From: Carallia brachiata | Lineage: Eukaryota > Streptophyta > Magnoliopsida > Malpighiales > Rhizophoraceae | Assembly: GCA_021464245.1 (NCBI GenBank) | Contig: JADCRB010000011.1 | Span: forward strand, 2,069,226-2,133,225 | Reading direction: 5' to 3' | DNA length: 64,000 nucleotides | Shown: positions 36,193 through 48,580 of the stretch, piece after piece | Position numbering within the stretch: position 1 is the first letter of the stretch | Layout: each line of letters opens with the position of its first letter | Notes under the pieces: model-generated | Seen by the model: the letters and a program-made list of their open reading frames with translations, nothing else | Databases searched by the model: none | Told to the model about the DNA's origin: nothing | Program-made: the position numbers and the translations under genes

Positions 36193-38953
36193 GAAACAAC
36201 ACTTATTGCAGTTTGCACTACTGAAATCAAGCCTTCGAGAATAACTTTTGTAGTATTGCAAAATTGCTATTATAATGTATATGGATTTCTCTCTTCTTTA
36301 TATTTATGTGAATGACCACAACACATTTTTATAAAGAGAATAATTTGGTAGTTATCTAGTCAAGAAAGATGTTTCTGAACCCAATAGACGTGATTCTTTA
36401 ACGTGTTTTTCATCAGTGGACATCTTTCAATAACCACCAGATTAACTAGGGGACATGACTCTTTTTATTTTGAAAATTCCTCAACAATCCTTCGTCATTT
36501 TCAAAACTCGAAAATGTAATAGACCTTTAGCAATTTTGATTGTCAAAAAGTAATAGTGTCTCACGATTGAACCACTACATAATGAAGTATCTATTACAAC
36601 AAACTTGAATAATATGATAGATAAGTTTTAAACCAATTATTCTTATTGATAAGTTATAGAATCACCTCACATAGTTGACCTTAAAACTACAAATATCTAT
36701 AATGCTGGTGACACATGTATGCTCATGTGTTGATATCTTTTTCATGGATGTTTTAAAGTCAAGTCCTCAAACTTCATGGAATGATACCATTCCACATCCA
36801 TATAGACTAAGTGCCCCCGCGTTAAGACAACTTTTATAAAGTCTGTTCAGAGTTGTATAAACTCAACCTCCCAAGTAACTGTAGGAATCAAGCACTATGT
36901 AATTTCATGATGAAAATAACTTAAGTATAGTGCTTCAATCATGTTGATGGTGCCTTTAACTCATTGCAAAATTCGAGACATAACGTTGTATCAAGTGTTG
37001 AGTTGAGCATTCATTATGGGTGATTAGTAATTGTAGACTTGAAACCCTCCATCTTTGATGTCTTACTCATCAAGTTCTTCTTAACCCTTTTAGTTAAGGA
37101 TTAACTTTTCCTTTGTACATGCAATTGACTTTTCAAATGTCTTTCATATCACGGTACTATAAATCACCGTGTGATTATTAAAAATTACTAAGAGATAGTG
37201 TTAACGTAATGGTTAACATCTCACCCTTTCACTTTAAAGGGGTCATTATAGCTTCAAATGCATTGGAGGCATCTGCTCTGGCAGTCGTGATCCACTAGCA
37301 TTACAAGTCTTTATTTTAATTTATTTGTGCTACTGTTGTTCTAAGGGCCTCCACAATTTTTTTTTTCATTTGTAAATTAAAGAAAATAATTTGTGTGTAA
37401 ACAATTGTCCTTCCTTCCAACGTATGGAGGTGTTGGCCTTGTCTAAGGGAGGACATAACCCTTGCAACAGTTATCAAAAGGACACAACTTTTCATTCATT
37501 TGGTCCAATAACAGTTGTTGAATAATGTGGTTCCCTGACTCACCCATGGGTTACGCTCGTGCAACTTTTCAAATTTCTTTCCTTTAACTAATAAAAGGAT
37601 GTGAATTGTTGATTCTGAAAATTACCAAGATCTGCATCACTCTACAAAGAATTTAGTTCTTTTAGAGTCGCTACATATTGTTGGTGCAATGAGGTCCCTT
37701 GGTTCAAAGTTACCAACCATTTGTTGGTATTTCCTCTCACTAGGTTCAAAACCCAAATACATTTTTTTTTGTTTTTTTTTTCAATAAATCAAAGTTGTGT
37801 AAAACTAATATGTACAGACTATCTCATATGTCTACACAAACCATCGTCCATGTATGTTATGTGCAAGTAACCACCATGCTTAATGATTCTTCTAACTGCA
37901 TCACACTACAATTAATCATACATTTATGGCTGCAAAAATTAACACATTCATTTATGAATAAAAAAATTAATGTAGAACCCATCATAACCCCATTTTCTTT
38001 CTTGTGTCAAAAAGACAGGCGCTCTAGAAAATGGATTATTTAGAACAACCAAAGTCACATTTAGGTAACTTTAATGCAAACACGACAGACCATTAGTGAA
38101 GTAAAGAATAAAAGTCATGTGTTATGGTTACATATAACCAAACAAATAAAATTCAGGCATGTTATGTCCTACCATGCATGCATAACTATTTGTATGTAAC
38201 TTTCTTTTCCAAATAAAATAATGACCCTGACGAACCACTATAAGAGCCATGCAAACTCACCAAATAAAACAGCCATGCAATATGTGATATAAATTAGGGA
38301 TGCACAATCAATGTACAGGCTAATTGCCTTGCAAAACATATTTAAGTTGTTAATGTATGGGCTCGGGGATATGAATATTATAACTTCATAGTATCTAACA
38401 AGTAAGGAAAGACATATCTTGATCAAGTAGAAACTTATTTGACCCATTCACGAAATTAGAATTCAATTCTTTCAATTTTTCAATCACGAACTAAAAGTTT
38501 TTGTCTTAAAATTGTTAAAACTGGGAAGAGGATAAATTGAAATGTGAAAAAATTGCTTCAAATTGTGTAACCGAGTTACTTTCCTTAAGGCAAAATTCGC
38601 TCTGATAACGGTGCAAGTAGGTTATAATGAATTTCCTTGCATGATAAAATGCAGCAACACCTGACTGCAGTTTACACTACTGAAATCAAGCTCTCGAGAA
38701 TAACTTTTATAGTATTGCATAATAATTATAATATATATGGATTTTTCTCTCTTTTCTATATTTATGTAAATAACCACAACACATATTTATAGAGATAATA
38801 ATTTGGTAGTTATTTAGTCAAAAAAAGACGTTTTTTGAATCCAATAAATACGACTACGGCATTTTAACCCGTCTTTTCATCAATAAACATTTTTTAATAA
38901 CCATTAAATTAACTAAGAGACGAGATTCTTTATATTTTGAAAATTTCCCAATA
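36193..38953 (-). mobile_element. Truncated LTR element with two direct LTRs
   Basis: 36193-36486 and 38611-38953 are diverged direct repeats (shared CACTACTGAAATCAAGC, CGAGAATAACTTTT, ATTTTGAAAATT). On the minus strand the upstream LTR (38611-38953) is followed by ACCGTTATCAGAGCG, close to the initiator-tRNA-Met primer site TGGTATCAGAGC. The downstream LTR lacks its last 40-45 bp at the junction with the copia fragment. The 2.1-kb interior shows no domain I can read, only copia-like non-coding sequence, so this is probably a non-autonomous or deleted element. Confidence 0.68.
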
Positions 38954-39415
38954 TGATGACTGCTGAAACATCCACCAAATGCGTACATTGTTTCACCTAG
39001 AGATACTTAAGACCAAATGCTATGATATTTTAGGAAACTGGAGAAAAAAAAGGAGGGAGGTAATAGATCGAATATAAACCCAAAATCTTTGTTTCCAGCC
39101 TTGAGTTATTTGTGCTTACATTATAGTACTTTATATCTCAATTCTTATGTCTCGTATATATATCTCTACATTTGTAGCTTTTTCCTTAGGATTTCAATAA
39201 AGAAAATAAAGAAAAGACACATAATTCCATACCATGTTTTTGTATGAAATTACTTATATAAGGTCTTACTGTTTGTGTATGGCCCAAAGCTGAGAGAATG
39301 AGGAAGAGAGGGTCACAATTATTATTATTATTATTATATTATTATTTTACAATTCACTAATTTTTCTATTTACTCTATATTAGAAATATTAATCGGCTTA
39401 AATGTTCACACAAAA
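38954..39415. other. Intergenic DNA, no gene seen
   Basis: AT-rich, with an (ATT)n tract near 39320-39346. Confidence 0.5.
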
Positions 39416-41487
39416 TCTATCTATTTAATTAGTATAAAAAGGAAGTTTAGAGAAAGCTTCCCCTTAATCTATGCTGCCACGTGGCAAGTTATATGAATTT
39501 CCTTTTAAAATTTCGGTAATTTTTTATTTTTTTTTCCCAATTTCTACTATTTCTGTATCAATTCCCACTTTCCTAGAGATTATGCCAATTTTGTTAACAG
39601 TTGCATAATCATTATTAATAGTTAATGCCAATTTCAGTTATAATCATCAGTCTTTAATTTCTACTGTTTCTGTATCAATTCCAGCCACTGGATTCCAACA
39701 CTATAAAAACAAAAGGAAAGAATTGAAAATGGAATAAAATAATTGCATAATATTATTAATAGTTAATACTAATTTCAAGCTCTTACTTTGCATTTTTATA
39801 AATTTTTCTTCTAATTTTCCTCTTCAATTCTTATAAACAAAAAAAAAACCTAGACCAAATGAAAGTATAACCGAATTTCTTCCTCCAGCAGTTCAATTTT
39901 TCCCCTTAAATCTTCCTCCTTAAATTGTAACCATGGCGAATAATTGTAACCGATTCAAACTATCCCGAATTTCTTCCTGCCATAAATTATAAATACAAAT
40001 TTATACCATTAATTTTGTAACCTTTCTTTGACAATTATTACCATAAAAAGTTATTAACATTAATTTTGAAAGGCTCCGTTTTAGCAATCAAGGAGATTGT
40101 CACACATTATATATATTTGAAAATTATACCATGCGCAGTTTGTTGAACTCGAAAGGTTTATTTTAGCTGGTCTGACTATAAAGGTAGTTTCTCTCACGTT
40201 GTGGTTGACCCTGAGCTTTATACCTAGCACGATGAAGCCATCAAAAAAGCAGAAGCAATGGGCAAGCCAGGACTTGCAGAGATCCATGCTAAGGAAGAGA
40301 GTTTTATAATCACTATTGCATCTACAGGTTCAATTAAAGCGTCGCAGTTGGTGTTCAATGCAATAGTAAGTTCTGAAACATAAGTTGGGTGCAGTTGGTC
40401 TATCTGAGGATACAGTAGAGATTGATGATCAATTTGGCAAGAGTTTTGTGATTGAAAAATGTGGATTAATGAATATAGTAGTACAAGCAATTGTGTATGT
40501 ATTGTATATACAGAGACATAACTTTTGTGGATGTAAAGTATTTTAGTGAGATTAAATGATCACTTCAGTACCATTGTTTCTTTCATGTCTTTACTGTTTT
40601 GTTAGTGACCATGTTTCGTTCTTTCATGCCCTTACTTTTCTTAATACCTTCAAAATTTTTTGGGTATTAGTCACCAATATAACTATCATGATATTCCTCA
40701 CATGAGACATCCAAATAATAAAGATTTGGATTATTTAAATTAATCTTATATATATTGTTTAGTTTTGTAAGGTGTGTATTTTCTAAATGCTAAGGTTAAA
40801 ATAAATATTTAATTAATTTATCAACGCTCTAATAAGTAATTAATTTTGAATTATTTATTTGTACGTAAAAAAATAAAAAAAATTTAATTTTGGCTCTTTA
40901 TGAGGAACTCAATGAGAATTTTGTGATGTTAATTGTAAAACTTGATTTTTAACAAGCTATCCAAAACACGCACAACTAATAAAATAATAATGAACAATTG
41001 ACAATTTGCACCGAGAAAGGAAACACTACCAAAAAGAAATTAATAACACCATTGGATTATATGAGAAAACATCGTTAGAAAAGATGTGGCAAAAAGATGG
41101 TAGAAATCCAATTTTTTCCATGTGAAATTCTCTCCCAAAAAGCATAACTGAAATTCTGTCCTCTTTATTGCTATATTTAAACCATTAAATTCATAATAAG
41201 TAACTGATTTTTGTCTTTCAATCTTCCTCCATATACTAAACTTTTATTGGCAAAGAATTCCAAATTTTCTCTTAAATTCTTTTCTATTTTTGAAAATTAA
41301 TTCGAATAACATCCAAATTTATAAAATTGTCAAGTTTTTTGATATAAAAGTTTATTTTAAAATACCAACAAAATTAAAATTCAAAATAAACCAATATTCC
41401 AACTAAAATTAAATTAAAAAAAATTATAAATTTTTAAAAAATTAAATAAGAAAATATTTATAACCCGTGCGCGGACACATTCCTAGT
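39416..41487 (+). mobile_element. Helitron carrying a host gene fragment
   Basis: The left end reads TCTATCTATTTAATTAGTAT followed by AAAAAGGAAGTTTAGAGAAAG. This matches the 5' style of plant Helitrons (start TC, then AAAAGGGAAGTTT; GCCACGTGGCA further in). The right end reads CCCGTGCGCGGACACATTCCTAGT. That fits the Helitron 3' rule: a GC-rich hairpin remnant about 10 bp before CTRRT. There are no inverted repeats and no Rep/helicase gene, so it is non-autonomous. Insertion between A and T is not clearly met on the right side (the next base is A). Confidence 0.7.
40198..40443 (+). pseudogene. NRPB3: RNA polymerase II subunit 3 (RPB3) gene fragment captured by the Helitron
   Basis: The plus strand encodes VVVDPELYT, a TAG, then HDEAIKKAEAMGKPGL, AKEESFIITIASTG and SIKASQLVFNAI. 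After a frame change come LGAVGLSEDTVEIDDQFG. This is the C-terminal third of plant RPB3/NRPB3, the alpha-like subunit of RNA polymerase II (shared in part with Pol IV and V), where the usual text is KKAEAMGKPGL...ASQLVLNAI...RLSEDTVE-DDQFG. Both blocks are co-linear with the family. The stop and the frame change make it non-coding. It lies wholly inside the Helitron, which implies capture by that element. Confidence 0.85.
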
Positions 41488-42537
41488 AAATACATAAATC
41501 AAGAACTAATTTTTATTTTCTTATAATCAACAACAAAACGACCGTGCAGCGAGGGTAATTAAACTAATTTCATATACGGTTGTATACTTGCGCAATGATA
41601 AACGCGGAAAGTCTTTTTGATCTATAACAGATAGAATTCAAGGTAATGACTCTTCAATTTCTTGGCTAATTCATCTTACATAAATGAGTTCATTTATTTA
41701 AAATAATGAAATTGTTTGTATCCCTTCAACTTTATAACTTCTCGGTGCATTCTTTGTTGATTCTTAGTACTAAATGGTTTAGAAATATTTATTATCAAAG
41801 CAGCCGCAGTTTAAAAGTCCTTTTAGCTCATTGAATTAATTGATGGTTAGTGTTTTTGTTTCTATGTCCGATAAAAATTGCTAGAAGTTGATAATTAAGG
41901 AATGGGAAAAAATTCTAAAAAAGAGGAGAAATGTGTCACTTACGTCTCAAGTTATAGGCTTAGTGGATGAACAAGGATATAAATGTGAACTCTGATCTCT
42001 AATTTGTCAAATATTTTACTTATTAAATTTTGGATTAATTTCTAATGAAGGGTTTAGAAAGTACATATAGGTCTCTCAATCCCAATCAAAACCTTGAGGT
42101 GACTTCGAAAAAGGGGGCCTGCATGTACTGCTACTTTTTTATTTTTTATTTTTTCCTCTCTTTTTGGATATTTTAGAAGGCTAACCTCCTACATTCCATA
42201 AGTCTAGTACCCTATTATTCGAAGTTAAAATGATCGTAAACTTGTACCTTAGAATTGCCCAAAAATTTGGATCGTGTTGATACTGTGACATATGCAATTG
42301 TGTGGAAGCTCATGCTCTACCTGCATTATCCATTGCTTGTTGTCATTTTACTTAAATAAAAAAATTGAAAGATCAAAAAAAGAAAAAAGGATAAATCTAC
42401 AAAAAGAGAGTGGGGAAGACGCCATTGCAAGACCACAAGCTGTTAAACCACATCAGGAAACCACACAGAGAATCCATTGCCACTCAACCCTATGAGAATT
42501 GAGAAGTGAAAAAGAGCTTTACTCCTTGTAGTAAAGA
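41488..42537. other. Intergenic and promoter region of PNSL1
   Basis: No gene is seen. The last 200 bp is the probable leader and promoter of the downstream gene, with no unambiguous TATA box. Confidence 0.45.
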
Positions 42538-44347
42538 ATGGCAATATCTTCCAATCTCATTGAGCTGGCTCCCAACAACCTTATCCAAAATTGTATGTCC
42601 CAGGGTTCTCTAAGCATACCATTTTCCTTGCGCACACGTACAGGCTCACACAAACACACTCGCTCTTGCAAATTTCTTTTGTTCGTTCAAAACTGTGTCA
42701 TTTACTCAAAGATCCTGCTTTTTTCCAGTTAAATGTTGCTCATTCGAATGAATTGCCTCGTGCTACTCCATTACATGGCTGTAACTCTGTCAGTTGGACG
42801 GCAGAGCCAAACTTCAACAAAGAAAGTAGGGGCATCTTTTCATATTTTGCTGCTTTTGTGTTGATCATTACTGCTTCATTGCTTCGACGCGTTTAGTTGG
42901 TTTTCATTTGCTTATCAGATAGCACAACAATTTGCAGAAGATACCAATTCACATGGAGCTCTGGTTTTATATTAAAACAGGATTGTATTCTAAATGAGTG
43001 ATTTCTATGTCCCCGGTTGTCATGACTTTGTTCCCTCAATGTGTTTTAGGCAATTGCAAGAGGCGACCACTTTTGTTGGGAATTGGAGCATTGACGACGA
43101 GTTTACTCCCAGCAAAGTTCCTATTAGCTGACGGTATCAAAAGTCCATCCATGACTATAGAGTAGCCTGTTTCTGATTTTAAGAATATACGGATGAAAAC
43201 ATTTTGACGGCATATACCTTTATTATTTTGGCATCGCACAGATATACCAAAGAACTACCGAGCTTTCGTTGACCGCACTGATGGATATTCATATGTTTAC
43301 CCCTCAGATTGGAGAGTAAGTTAGGCAGTAAGTAGTTTTTGCCATGTGGAAACCACAAGTTTTACTAATTGGCTAATAACCAAAACTCAAGAAAGATTGT
43401 CTTGTCCAATTGCCTAGGAATTTAACTTCTTGGGACATGATTCTGCATTTAAAGACAGATACCTGCAATTGCAGAACGTTAGGGTGAGGTTCATACCAAC
43501 TGATAAAAATGACATTCATGACTTGGGGCCGATGGAACAGGTAAAAGAGATGCTATTTGCTCCTTTTATTTTTCTTATTATTGAGATTTCGAATGACATT
43601 TTTAACCAGCTTATGCTAAACAGGTGGTGTATTATCTGGTGAAACATGTGTACGCTGCACCTAATCAAGTGCCAACCATAATGGGCATGCAAGAGGTTGT
43701 ATCATCTTATGTTTCACTACCCCCTTTTTTGTTTTTTTGTGGGTGCATCGGAAATAATGTGTTTCACTAATTTGAAAGTCCAAAACTGAGTTTCGTCAGT
43801 TTGATACTCAAGTTCAACAGTGAGTAGTTAAATAGGCAGGCAATCATAATTTTCCTTATGGAGCAATTGCTGGAGTACCAGGCCTAAAACACTAAGGATG
43901 CAATTGCCTGTTGAGTGGAAAAAATAACTCATTCAGCCTGACAACGTGCTAATGGTATCTTTGCTGGCTATGTGTGAATGCAGAGAAATGTAGACGGAAG
44001 AAATTATTACACTTTCGAGTATGAACTTACGTCTCCAAACTTCTCAACCACATCCTTTGCGAGCATAGCTATCGGCAACGGTAGGCATCTTATATTAACG
44101 TGGCTGTTTTACGACCTTCCTGTGCAACCGTGAATCTTGAGTGGCTTTGCCTGCCTCAAAAGTGCCTGACGCAGTTATGACAATGTAAGGAATCGAGAAA
44201 CCGAAAAAGCAAATCTAATGGTCTCTGCTTGCACTTTGTGCAGGGAGATATTATACCTTGATTGTTGGAGCAAATGAAAGAAGATGGAGAAGGTTCCGTG
44301 ATAAGCTTAAAGTGGTAGCAGACTCTTTCAAGGTTCTCGACGTTTAA
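42538..44347 (+). CDS. PNSL1: PsbP-like protein 2 / photosynthetic NDH subunit of lumenal location 1 (PNSL1), chloroplast
   Basis: Eight exons fit in phase: 42538-42592, 42712-42825, 43050-43133, 43242-43315, 43418-43540, 43624-43695, 43984-44080 and 44244-44347. Together they make 723 nt, giving 240 residues. Residues 1-60 are a chloroplast transit peptide. A twin-arginine lumen signal follows (CKRRPLLLGIGALTTSLLP, then AKFLLAD). The rest is the PsbP domain: GYSYVYPSDWREFDFLGHD, YLQLQNVRVRFIPT, NYYTFEY, ITYP-type core replaced by SFASIAIGNGRYYTLIVGAN, ending VVADSFKVLDV. PNSL1 sits in the lumenal subcomplex of the chloroplast NDH complex, which works with photosystem I in cyclic electron flow. 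Exon 1 ends at a perfect GTATGT; the acceptor chosen (CAAAG|ATCC) is pyrimidine-poor but is the one that keeps the phase. The gene appears intact. Confidence 0.92.
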
Positions 44348-44636
44348 GATCCTACCATGCCCGTCAATTTTCATTCAGAAAATTCGGCCCGAGTTGCATA
44401 GAGAACCCGTCTAAAAGATATTGCTTGAGCTCTCTTTTAATCTGTTTATTGCTCTTTGCCTTCTCTGTCTTAGCATATGCAGCCACCACGCCCAGATTGT
44501 GCAACAATGGATTTAAGTAACACAAGAGTCTTATAAATAGAAACGACAGGCCAAAGGCCAAAATCTCTAAATATTAGGCCAGACGAATAACTAGAACCTT
44601 ATAACAAGAGGGCTTGGTAAATTAACATTAATGAAC

Positions 44637-45417
44637 GGATTTGCTGGAAAATTTGTGGATTTGAGGAGGCAGACACATGCGAGTTCGGGCCTAATAAGAG
44701 AGAGGGATCACTGGAAGGTAGGATCGAGAACAAACAATAAACAAATGAGCCACAGACCAATCGGCTTGGAAACATAGGTCATGGACCTCATTTATAACTT
44801 GTTTGAACTCTCTTCTCCTTTTCCACATGGGATAATTAAGCTCACAATTTTCTCTTAACACTCTCTCCCAATTGTGAGTGGATTTACTCTCCGGAAACAC
44901 ATCAGGAACCATTACATCTCGCCTCTTGGCCGCCTAGCTACTTAGCCTTCTAGTCTCTTGATGTACTGCCTTACCATTGATCTGCTTTGGACTTACATAG
45001 TTTGTTCCTTCTTGCAATGGTTTGGAATCTTCTTGTTGGGCCTCCTTTTTTAGCCTTCCATTGGGGTCTATGCTCTCAATAGACTATCCATCCTCTGGGC
45101 TTCCTTCTTAGGTCTTTCGTTGAGGGTGTAACTTCTTTTAAGATTCATAGGATCCCGCAAGATCATTTGCGCTCTAATACCACTTGTTGAAAAATTTGCA
45201 GAAGCAGACACATGCAGACCCGGACCTAATAACGGAGAGCTATCACTGCAGGGTATGAGCGAGAACAAACAGCAAACAAATGGATGCGAATTCCACATTT
45301 ATCCAAAACTAATTGGCTTGGAAACATGAGTCATGAGTCTCATTTATAACTTGTTTGAACTCTCTTCTCCCTTTCCATATGAGACAATTAAGCGCACAAT
45401 TGTGTCTCAACAAGATT
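44637..45417 (-). mobile_element. Complete TRIM (terminal-repeat retrotransposon in miniature)
   Basis: Two direct LTRs, 44642-44860 (219 bp) and 45185-45412 (228 bp), flank only 324 bp. Both have TG...CA borders (minus strand TGTTGAGACACAATTG... and TGTTAAGAGAAAATTG...). On the minus strand the 5' LTR (45185-45412) is followed by AGTGGTATTAGAGCGCA, an initiator-tRNA-Met primer site. The 3' LTR is preceded by a polypurine tract, AATTGGGAGAGAG. GGATT (44637-44641) and AGATT (45413-45417) are a likely target duplication with one change. There is no coding capacity. LTR divergence suggests an old insertion. It lies about 290 bp downstream of PNSL1. Confidence 0.88.
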
Positions 45418-46129
45418 AATAGCTAGTGGCTTACAAGATGCTAATAAAAAATGAGCACTAGGATTACAATAATAACCGTCACATCATTTCTTCTTTGCTC
45501 TCATTTGCACAAATGCGAAATTTACAATAATTATAATTATATTCATCATTGAAAACTCGTGAGACTCACCTACTTTGACGTAAACAAAGATAACCTAGGA
45601 AAAGAAAAAAAAAACCAAAGAAGCTACCTCATTAGACTACAGTCAAAGCAATTTATAAAAACAAGTCTATTTGTATAATCAATTAAGTTTTCCCACTAAA
45701 ACTCAGTTTTTTGCTTTGTTATCATTTGGAATTGTAATCATGACTCTTATTCCATCAAGCAAATCTTTCATCCTTGTAATGTCTAAAAAAGTGTATTTGA
45801 AAATCAATTTGAAGTTTGTATTTAATATTTTTATTTGAATTTGTAATGTACAAACACCTCCTATATAATGAGATATGATGGCCAACAGAAGATGAGAGGG
45901 AGATTAGTTTGTATCTCTTATAATCTCGTCTCATTACTGCCATGTTCCTTTTGCAGCAACTCATTCTCTGCAGCTTTTTACTTTTGCTGCTATTTTTAAG
46001 CAAGTTTCCAAAATCTTTGTAACAACTTCCACCTTAAACATCTATTCAATCTTCTCATAAACCAACAATCATCACTTTGTGAATTTCACCCTACCTTGAC
46101 GACCAAATTTCTCTTGAGAGAACTACATT
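45413..46129. other. Intergenic DNA, no gene seen
   Basis: AT-rich sequence. The last part may already be the leader of the copia fragment to the right. Confidence 0.45.
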
Positions 46130-48580
46130 CAACGAATAGTAATGATGAAGACATATTTGAAAGCTTTTGATCTTTGGGAGGCTACTAAAATGGAGGAGAA
46201 GTTGCTACCAATCCCATAGAGACACAGTTGAAGAAACATAGTGAAGTAACAAAACCATTCAAAGCTTTAACAAGTAATAATTTACTTGTAATTGAAATTA
46301 CTTTTAATAGAATCATGGCTAGTGGAACTACAAAAGAGGTTTGAAATATGCTCAAAGAAGAGTTTAGTGGTAGTGACAAAACAAAAAACATGCAAGAATT
46401 AAAATAAGAGAGTTTGAAGTTCTGAAAATGAAAGAAGGATATTCAATCTAGGACTATGTAGATAGACTTTGATTGATGAAAATAGTTAATCAAATTAGCC
46501 TCCTTGGTGATGAACTCATTAACAGAAGAATATTTCAAAAGATCCTAGCCATCATCCTTTAGAGATTCGAAGCAAAAATCATCCCTTGAAAATTCGAAGG
46601 ATTTGATAAAGATGACAATTCTGAACTTGTTAATGGCTTCCAAGCATAAGAGTACAGGGGAGTTCTTAGCAAAGAACAACCTTAGAGGACTTTAAAAAGG
46701 GAGCAACAGGTCTAAGAAGCAGCCTTGCAAACTAACTATAGAGGTAAATGTGAGTTCAATACTGTGTTTAGATAAAATCTCAAAGGGTGAGGCAAGTAGG
46801 ATAGAAGATTATTGGAAGAGAGAAATATTTTTCATCATCACTTGTGTTTAGGAAGAAATGATAAAAGAGAAAAAAAAAAAACTAAAACAATTCTATTTGG
46901 GAAATGGTGGAAAGTAGGAAAGAAAAAAGTAATGCATATAAGAATTTCAATTTTACCCCTAAAGCAAATATATATTTTATATAATAAGAAAATATTTGAT
47001 CTCTAAAATATAAATGAAATACTTGTATAAATCTAGTTTAATAAATTTATAATATTTGTACAATTTTTTGTTAAGAAATTTAATGAAATTTTAAAGAATG
47101 TAGAGTTTTTTCTATTTTAGATAAATTTGTAGTTATTAACATATAATGAGGGTAAAATAATCTTTTAATAAAAAAAGAAGAATTAGTAACTTTTCGTGTA
47201 ATTTCCTCCCAATTTTGGGAAGAATAGTTTTGGTGGGTTAAAGAGAAAAGTTCACTTTTCTTGCTCTTACTTTGTTTCCTTGAAAAGAAACATTTCGCAA
47301 ATATGAATGTTTACCATTTTTCCTCTATTATCCTGTCCTTCCCCTCCAACCCTCTCCCAAACACAATGTAAAAGGTAATCTAGCAAAAATAAAAAAAATG
47401 TTGAAAGTAGTAGATCTAGAGCCCAGAAAACCTATGCTTCTTGTGAGCATTGCAACAATACTACACACCTCGTCAAATGTGAGTTTTAGAGAGTTGGATA
47501 GGTCTTTTAGTTCTAATATGAAGACTAAAAATAAAGCTCTCATGAAGGCACAAGGTAAGGCAGTAGTTGCTGTTGAAACTATTTCAGGTACCATGGTAAT
47601 TATTCATGTGTTTTTAGTATCAAATATTAATCAAAACCTTTTGAGTGTGGGATAATTATAAGAGAAAAATTTCTCCTTGCTATTTGATGGTGTCTTTAAT
47701 TGGAGATTCAGCTGCCATTTGGACCCAATAATTCACAACTCTACAAGTATATTTTAGCAGTCAATAAACTCGTTATGGCTTATATAAAGAAAGCCAAGTA
47801 ATTCCATCATACTATATAAGTAATTAAATAATAGATCTTAAAAATTTTGATCATTTTATCATTCTAAAAAAAAAATTACTCATGATATAACTGAATTGAC
47901 AAATAGGCGAAAGAAATGTTCATCTATTTTTAACACACATGAATTGGGGAAAAGGGCTCAAAAAGGCATATAAGACGTTCAAGCTTACTTTAATCGAGCT
48001 TACTTTAGAGGAAACAAGCTTATCAAGCTTGGAGGGCTAGTTAGAGGTTGCAACTTCCACACAGATGTTTGTGGCCTTATAAGCACACCATCCTTGAATA
48101 GAAGTAGATATTATATTCTGTTTATTGATGACTGCACAACAATGTGTTGGGTCCATTTTATGAAACAGAAAGTATAAGTCTCATAAATTTTCTTCAAGTT
48201 TAAGACCTAGATTGAAACACAAGTTGGATGCAAGATCAGGATGATTAGGTCAGACAATGGTGGGAATATACCTTAGACAAGTTCAATCAGTTTTGTCAAC
48301 ATACAAACATTCATTATCAACCCATTATAAGCTACACTCCCCAGTAAAATGGGGTTAGTGAGAGCAAGAATAGGTCTGTGATGGAGATGGGAAGATGTCT
48401 GCTATTTGAAAAGAGTTTACCTAAGATTTTTTGTGTTGAGGCAATAAATACTGCTGTTTATTTGAAAAAAAAGCTTCCAACAAGAGCTTTCAAAGGAAAT
48501 CAAACTCATTTTGAAGCTTGGTATGGTATGAAACCTTCTTTACAACATCTAAAAGTTTTTGGAAGTGTTTAATATAGCCT
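46130..48580 (+). mobile_element. Ty1/copia gag-pol remnant
   Basis: In broken frames the plus strand encodes a gag start (LKAFDLWEAT at about 46155, FEVLKMKEGYSI at about 46415), then a protease region (47398-47655, FRELDRSFSS and VVAVETISGT...NINQNLLSVG). The integrase follows (about 48060-48575), with HTDVCGPISTPSL, YYILFIDDCTT, RSDNGG and WYGMKPSLQHLKVFG. The reverse transcriptase and both LTRs are missing and many stops are present. A 530-bp AT-rich segment between gag and protease (about 46860-47390) does not belong to the coding order and may be a later insertion. Confidence 0.88.

Noticed and set aside
37193..37330. Possible SINE (AACGTAATGGTTAACATCTC ... AGCTTCAAATGC)
   Set aside because: Box-like sequences are present but there is no A tail or target duplication, and the stretch lies inside the LTR element interior.
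40081..40490. Minus-strand frames of 68 and 88 codons
   Set aside because: They are antisense to the RPB3 fragment in the Helitron.
44642..45412. Cassandra-type TRIM
   Set aside because: Cassandra LTRs contain a 5S rRNA-like sequence; none is present here, so it is another TRIM family.
47398..47655. 85-codon frame as an independent gene
   Set aside because: The sequence (FRELDRSFSS ... NQNLLSVG) is the copia gag-protease boundary.
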